A stretch of DNA of 64,000 bases, from the NCBI GenBank assembly GCA_963840095.1, contig CAWIXN010000012.1:124001-188000 (forward strand), written 5' to 3'. This stretch comes from DATBGO01 sp963840095. Lineage in GTDB: Bacteria > Actinomycetota > Actinomycetes > Streptosporangiales > Streptosporangiaceae. The position numbers and the translations under genes were made by a program. Shown here one piece after another: positions 62,893-64,000 of this stretch. Positions within the stretch are counted from its first letter, which is position 1, and every line of letters begins with the position of its first letter. The notes below the pieces were generated by a model, which had not been told where the DNA came from, did not search any database, and worked only from the letters and a program-made list of their open reading frames with translations.

Positions 62893-63134
62893 TTGCGTGT
62901 GCACCTCATCGCGGACAGCGCCCGACGGCACGGTATCGCCGATGTGGACATGCTGCACGCTGTCCGCAATGCCATCGCCACCGAGGATCTCGACCATGGC
63001 TTCACCATGTTTATCGGTCCGGCCAGGAATACCAGTCTCGTGGAGGTCGGTGTCGTGGACGGCGCGGAGGCCCGGTCATCATCCATGCCATGGTGGCCAG
63101 GCGTAGGTATCTCCCGCGGAAGGGTGATCGCTAA
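62893..63134 (+). pseudogene. Toxin-like gene (BrnT-like) with one-base frameshift
   Basis: TTG start: RVHLIADSARRHGIADVDML, HAVRNAIATEDLDHGFTMFI and TSLVEVGVVDGAE, then a break. The next frame gives GPVIIHAMVARRRYLPRKGD followed by R and TAA. Read across the break, this is a complete small toxin of about 80 residues with the pattern LHAV.NA....LEVVV..G..VIHAM..R.KY seen in BrnT-like/RelE-fold toxins paired with HTH proteins. One missing G near 63069 explains the shift. The ancestral stop overlaps the antitoxin start (TAATG). In the uncorrected frame translation would run to 63150. Confidence 0.6.
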
Positions 63135-63691
63135 TGCCTCGTTCGACTGAGCAGATCCTGGCTCACGCCGATGAGCTGGCGCGCCGTTTCGCCGAACATG
63201 AGCCCGCCTACGACCGGATCATGGACGCGCGGGCGCTGCGGGATATCGCGGCTGCGGTGGAGCGGCGCGCCGTTGCCGAGCGCGACATCACTGACGCCGT
63301 CACCGTCGCGCGCGCCGAAGGTCACACCTGGGCGGCGATCAGCGCGATGCTCGGCACCTCAGGAGAAGCCGCGCGGCAACGCTACGGCTCGCCCGCTGCC
63401 CACCCGACTCACGATGGGTGGCAACACTGGCGTGAGTACGGTGCGGGCAGCCAACGCCCGCATGAGGCTGAGATGGCCCAGAAAGTATCGGTCGTGCGCG
63501 AAGACGACCTAGACGGCAGCCCAGCGGACGAGACTGTGCGGTTTGGGTTCAGTGGCACCGAGTATGAGATCGACTTGACACAGAAGAACGCGGCTGCATT
63601 CCGCAAGCAACTGGCACCGTTCATCGAGCACGCTCGCAAGGCCGGGCGGGGGCAGTCCCGCCGGACAGCCCGGACCGCGGCGGGCCGCTAG
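63134..63691 (+). CDS. Antitoxin-like HTH protein fused to Lsr2 N-terminal domain
   Basis: 185 residues. Part 1 (about 1-85) is an antitoxin-like helical HTH protein: PRSTEQILAHADELARRFAE and TWAAISAMLGTSGEAARQRY. Part 2 (from residue 114) is the N-terminal oligomerisation domain of Lsr2: AQKVSVVREDDLDGSPADET and VRFGFSGTEYEIDLTQKNAA with FRKQLAPFIEHARKAGR. A roughly 28-residue linker joins them with no stop. GAGG lies five bases before the internal ATG at 63473, so Lsr2 could also be made alone. The frame ends at TAG; in the same frame the Lsr2 DNA-binding domain follows. Start overlaps the toxin stop. Confidence 0.75.
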   Translation: MPRSTEQILAHADELARRFAEHEPAYDRIMDARALRDIAAAVERRAVAERDITDAVTVARAEGHTWAAISAMLGTSGEAARQRYGSPAAHPTHDGWQHWREYGAGSQRPHEAEMAQKVSVVREDDLDGSPADETVRFGFSGTEYEIDLTQKNAAAFRKQLAPFIEHARKAGRGQSRRTARTAAGR

Positions 63692-63805
63692 CGCGGCGGC
63701 GATATCCGAGGCTGGGCAAAACAGCACGGCATCGCGGTCAGCGAGCGCGGGCGTATCCCGGCCAGCGTGGTGGGGCAGTACCGCGCCGCGATCGAAGGAC
63801 GCTGA
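63692..63805 (+). pseudogene. Lsr2 C-terminal DNA-binding domain beyond an in-frame TAG
   Basis: In the same frame as the fusion protein, directly after its TAG, 37 codons read RGGDIRGWAKQHGIAVSERG then RIPASVVGQYRAAIEGR and TGA. This is the Lsr2 DNA-binding domain with its RGR minor-groove motif. From the internal ATG, the two parts make about 110 residues, the normal Lsr2 length. It could be reached only by readthrough of TAG or if that base is an error. Confidence 0.8.
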
Positions 63806-64000
63806 TCCGCACAGCCGTGGTAGCCCGACGGGCAAGCTACAGCCTTGCCGCCGAGTTGGCAGCGCCCGTCGCTAGAATACCTGCCGCTGTCGGCTTAGGC
63901 CGCGACAGGAGCAACTTCCGCCCCTTAGCTCCTCGCGGACACTAGTCCGTGCTCGTCAGTCTCGACGCCCTCATCGCGGCATATCCGGATATTCAGCCAA
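63806..64000. other. Window end without a supported gene
   Basis: No supported frame. A GTG at 63949 opens VLVSLDALIAAYPDIQP to the window edge and might be the start of a gene, but too little is visible to call it. Confidence 0.4.

Noticed and set aside
63949..64000. Possible gene start at the window edge
   Set aside because: Only 17 codons are visible, without a clear ribosome site.

Overview
The window is high-GC DNA from an actinobacterium. GTG and TTG starts behind GGAGG-type ribosome sites are frequent, and actinobacterial families recur (DUF3263, DUF3027, DUF2530, DUF1707, Lsr2). The order ThrC, MoaD-like carrier, small cold-shock protein, GroEL resembles the arrangement I recall from Streptomyces and relatives. 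No rRNA or marker is present that would fix the genus.

Layout. 0-5 kb: two MFS transporters, a NodB deacetylase and a methyltransferase. 5.2-7 kb: a patch of decayed genes (GntR regulator, ABC ATPase, permease, LuxR-type ATPase, alpha/beta hydrolase), each cut down to a short recognisable piece. 7-12.6 kb: a class I aldolase, then a secreted phosphodiesterase and a DUF1707 protein lying among three copies of the 3' half of a tRNA-Gly gene, which looks like an old tRNA integration site. 12.7-25.5 kb: mostly housekeeping genes, with Hsp20 and a MerR/HspR-like regulator, an acyl-CoA dehydrogenase facing a thiolase, MerR, a PAS-GAF-PP2C-ATPase stress protein behind a DtxR/IdeR repressor, PdxH, citrate synthase overlapping SerC, and a DinB protein. 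25.6-35 kb: ThpR, a GH12-like secreted glucanase, a second PP2C phosphatase, a Zn-dependent dehydrogenase, and a MarR-MFS pair whose transporter carries a frameshift. 35-46 kb: an MFS protein with a collagen-like loop, two cold-shock proteins, a repeat-rich membrane protein, GroEL under a double CIRCE operator, MoaD-like carrier, ThrC and trehalose-6-phosphate synthase. 46-62 kb: remnants of a sugar-modification cluster (DegT, epimerase scar, hexapeptide acyltransferase), SAM hydrolase, a very large membrane-anchored subtilase, PlsC, three large envelope membrane proteins, an SGNH hydrolase and an aldo/keto reductase. 62.3-64 kb: tRNA-Thr followed by a compact toxin-antitoxin-like locus.

The most unusual locus is at the right end. 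An antitoxin-like helix-turn-helix protein reads in frame into the N-terminal oligomerisation domain of an Lsr2 nucleoid protein. The Lsr2 DNA-binding domain follows in the same frame but behind a TAG stop. The partner toxin has a one-base frameshift, and two near-identical 12-bp palindromes lie upstream.

The window is also rich in short repeats. There are three copies of an intergenic hairpin with arms close to TGATCTTGACGACTTTTC, two copies of a 56-bp double palindrome, and many minisatellites of 12-58 bp. Those inside genes have periods divisible by three and expand linkers or membrane loops.
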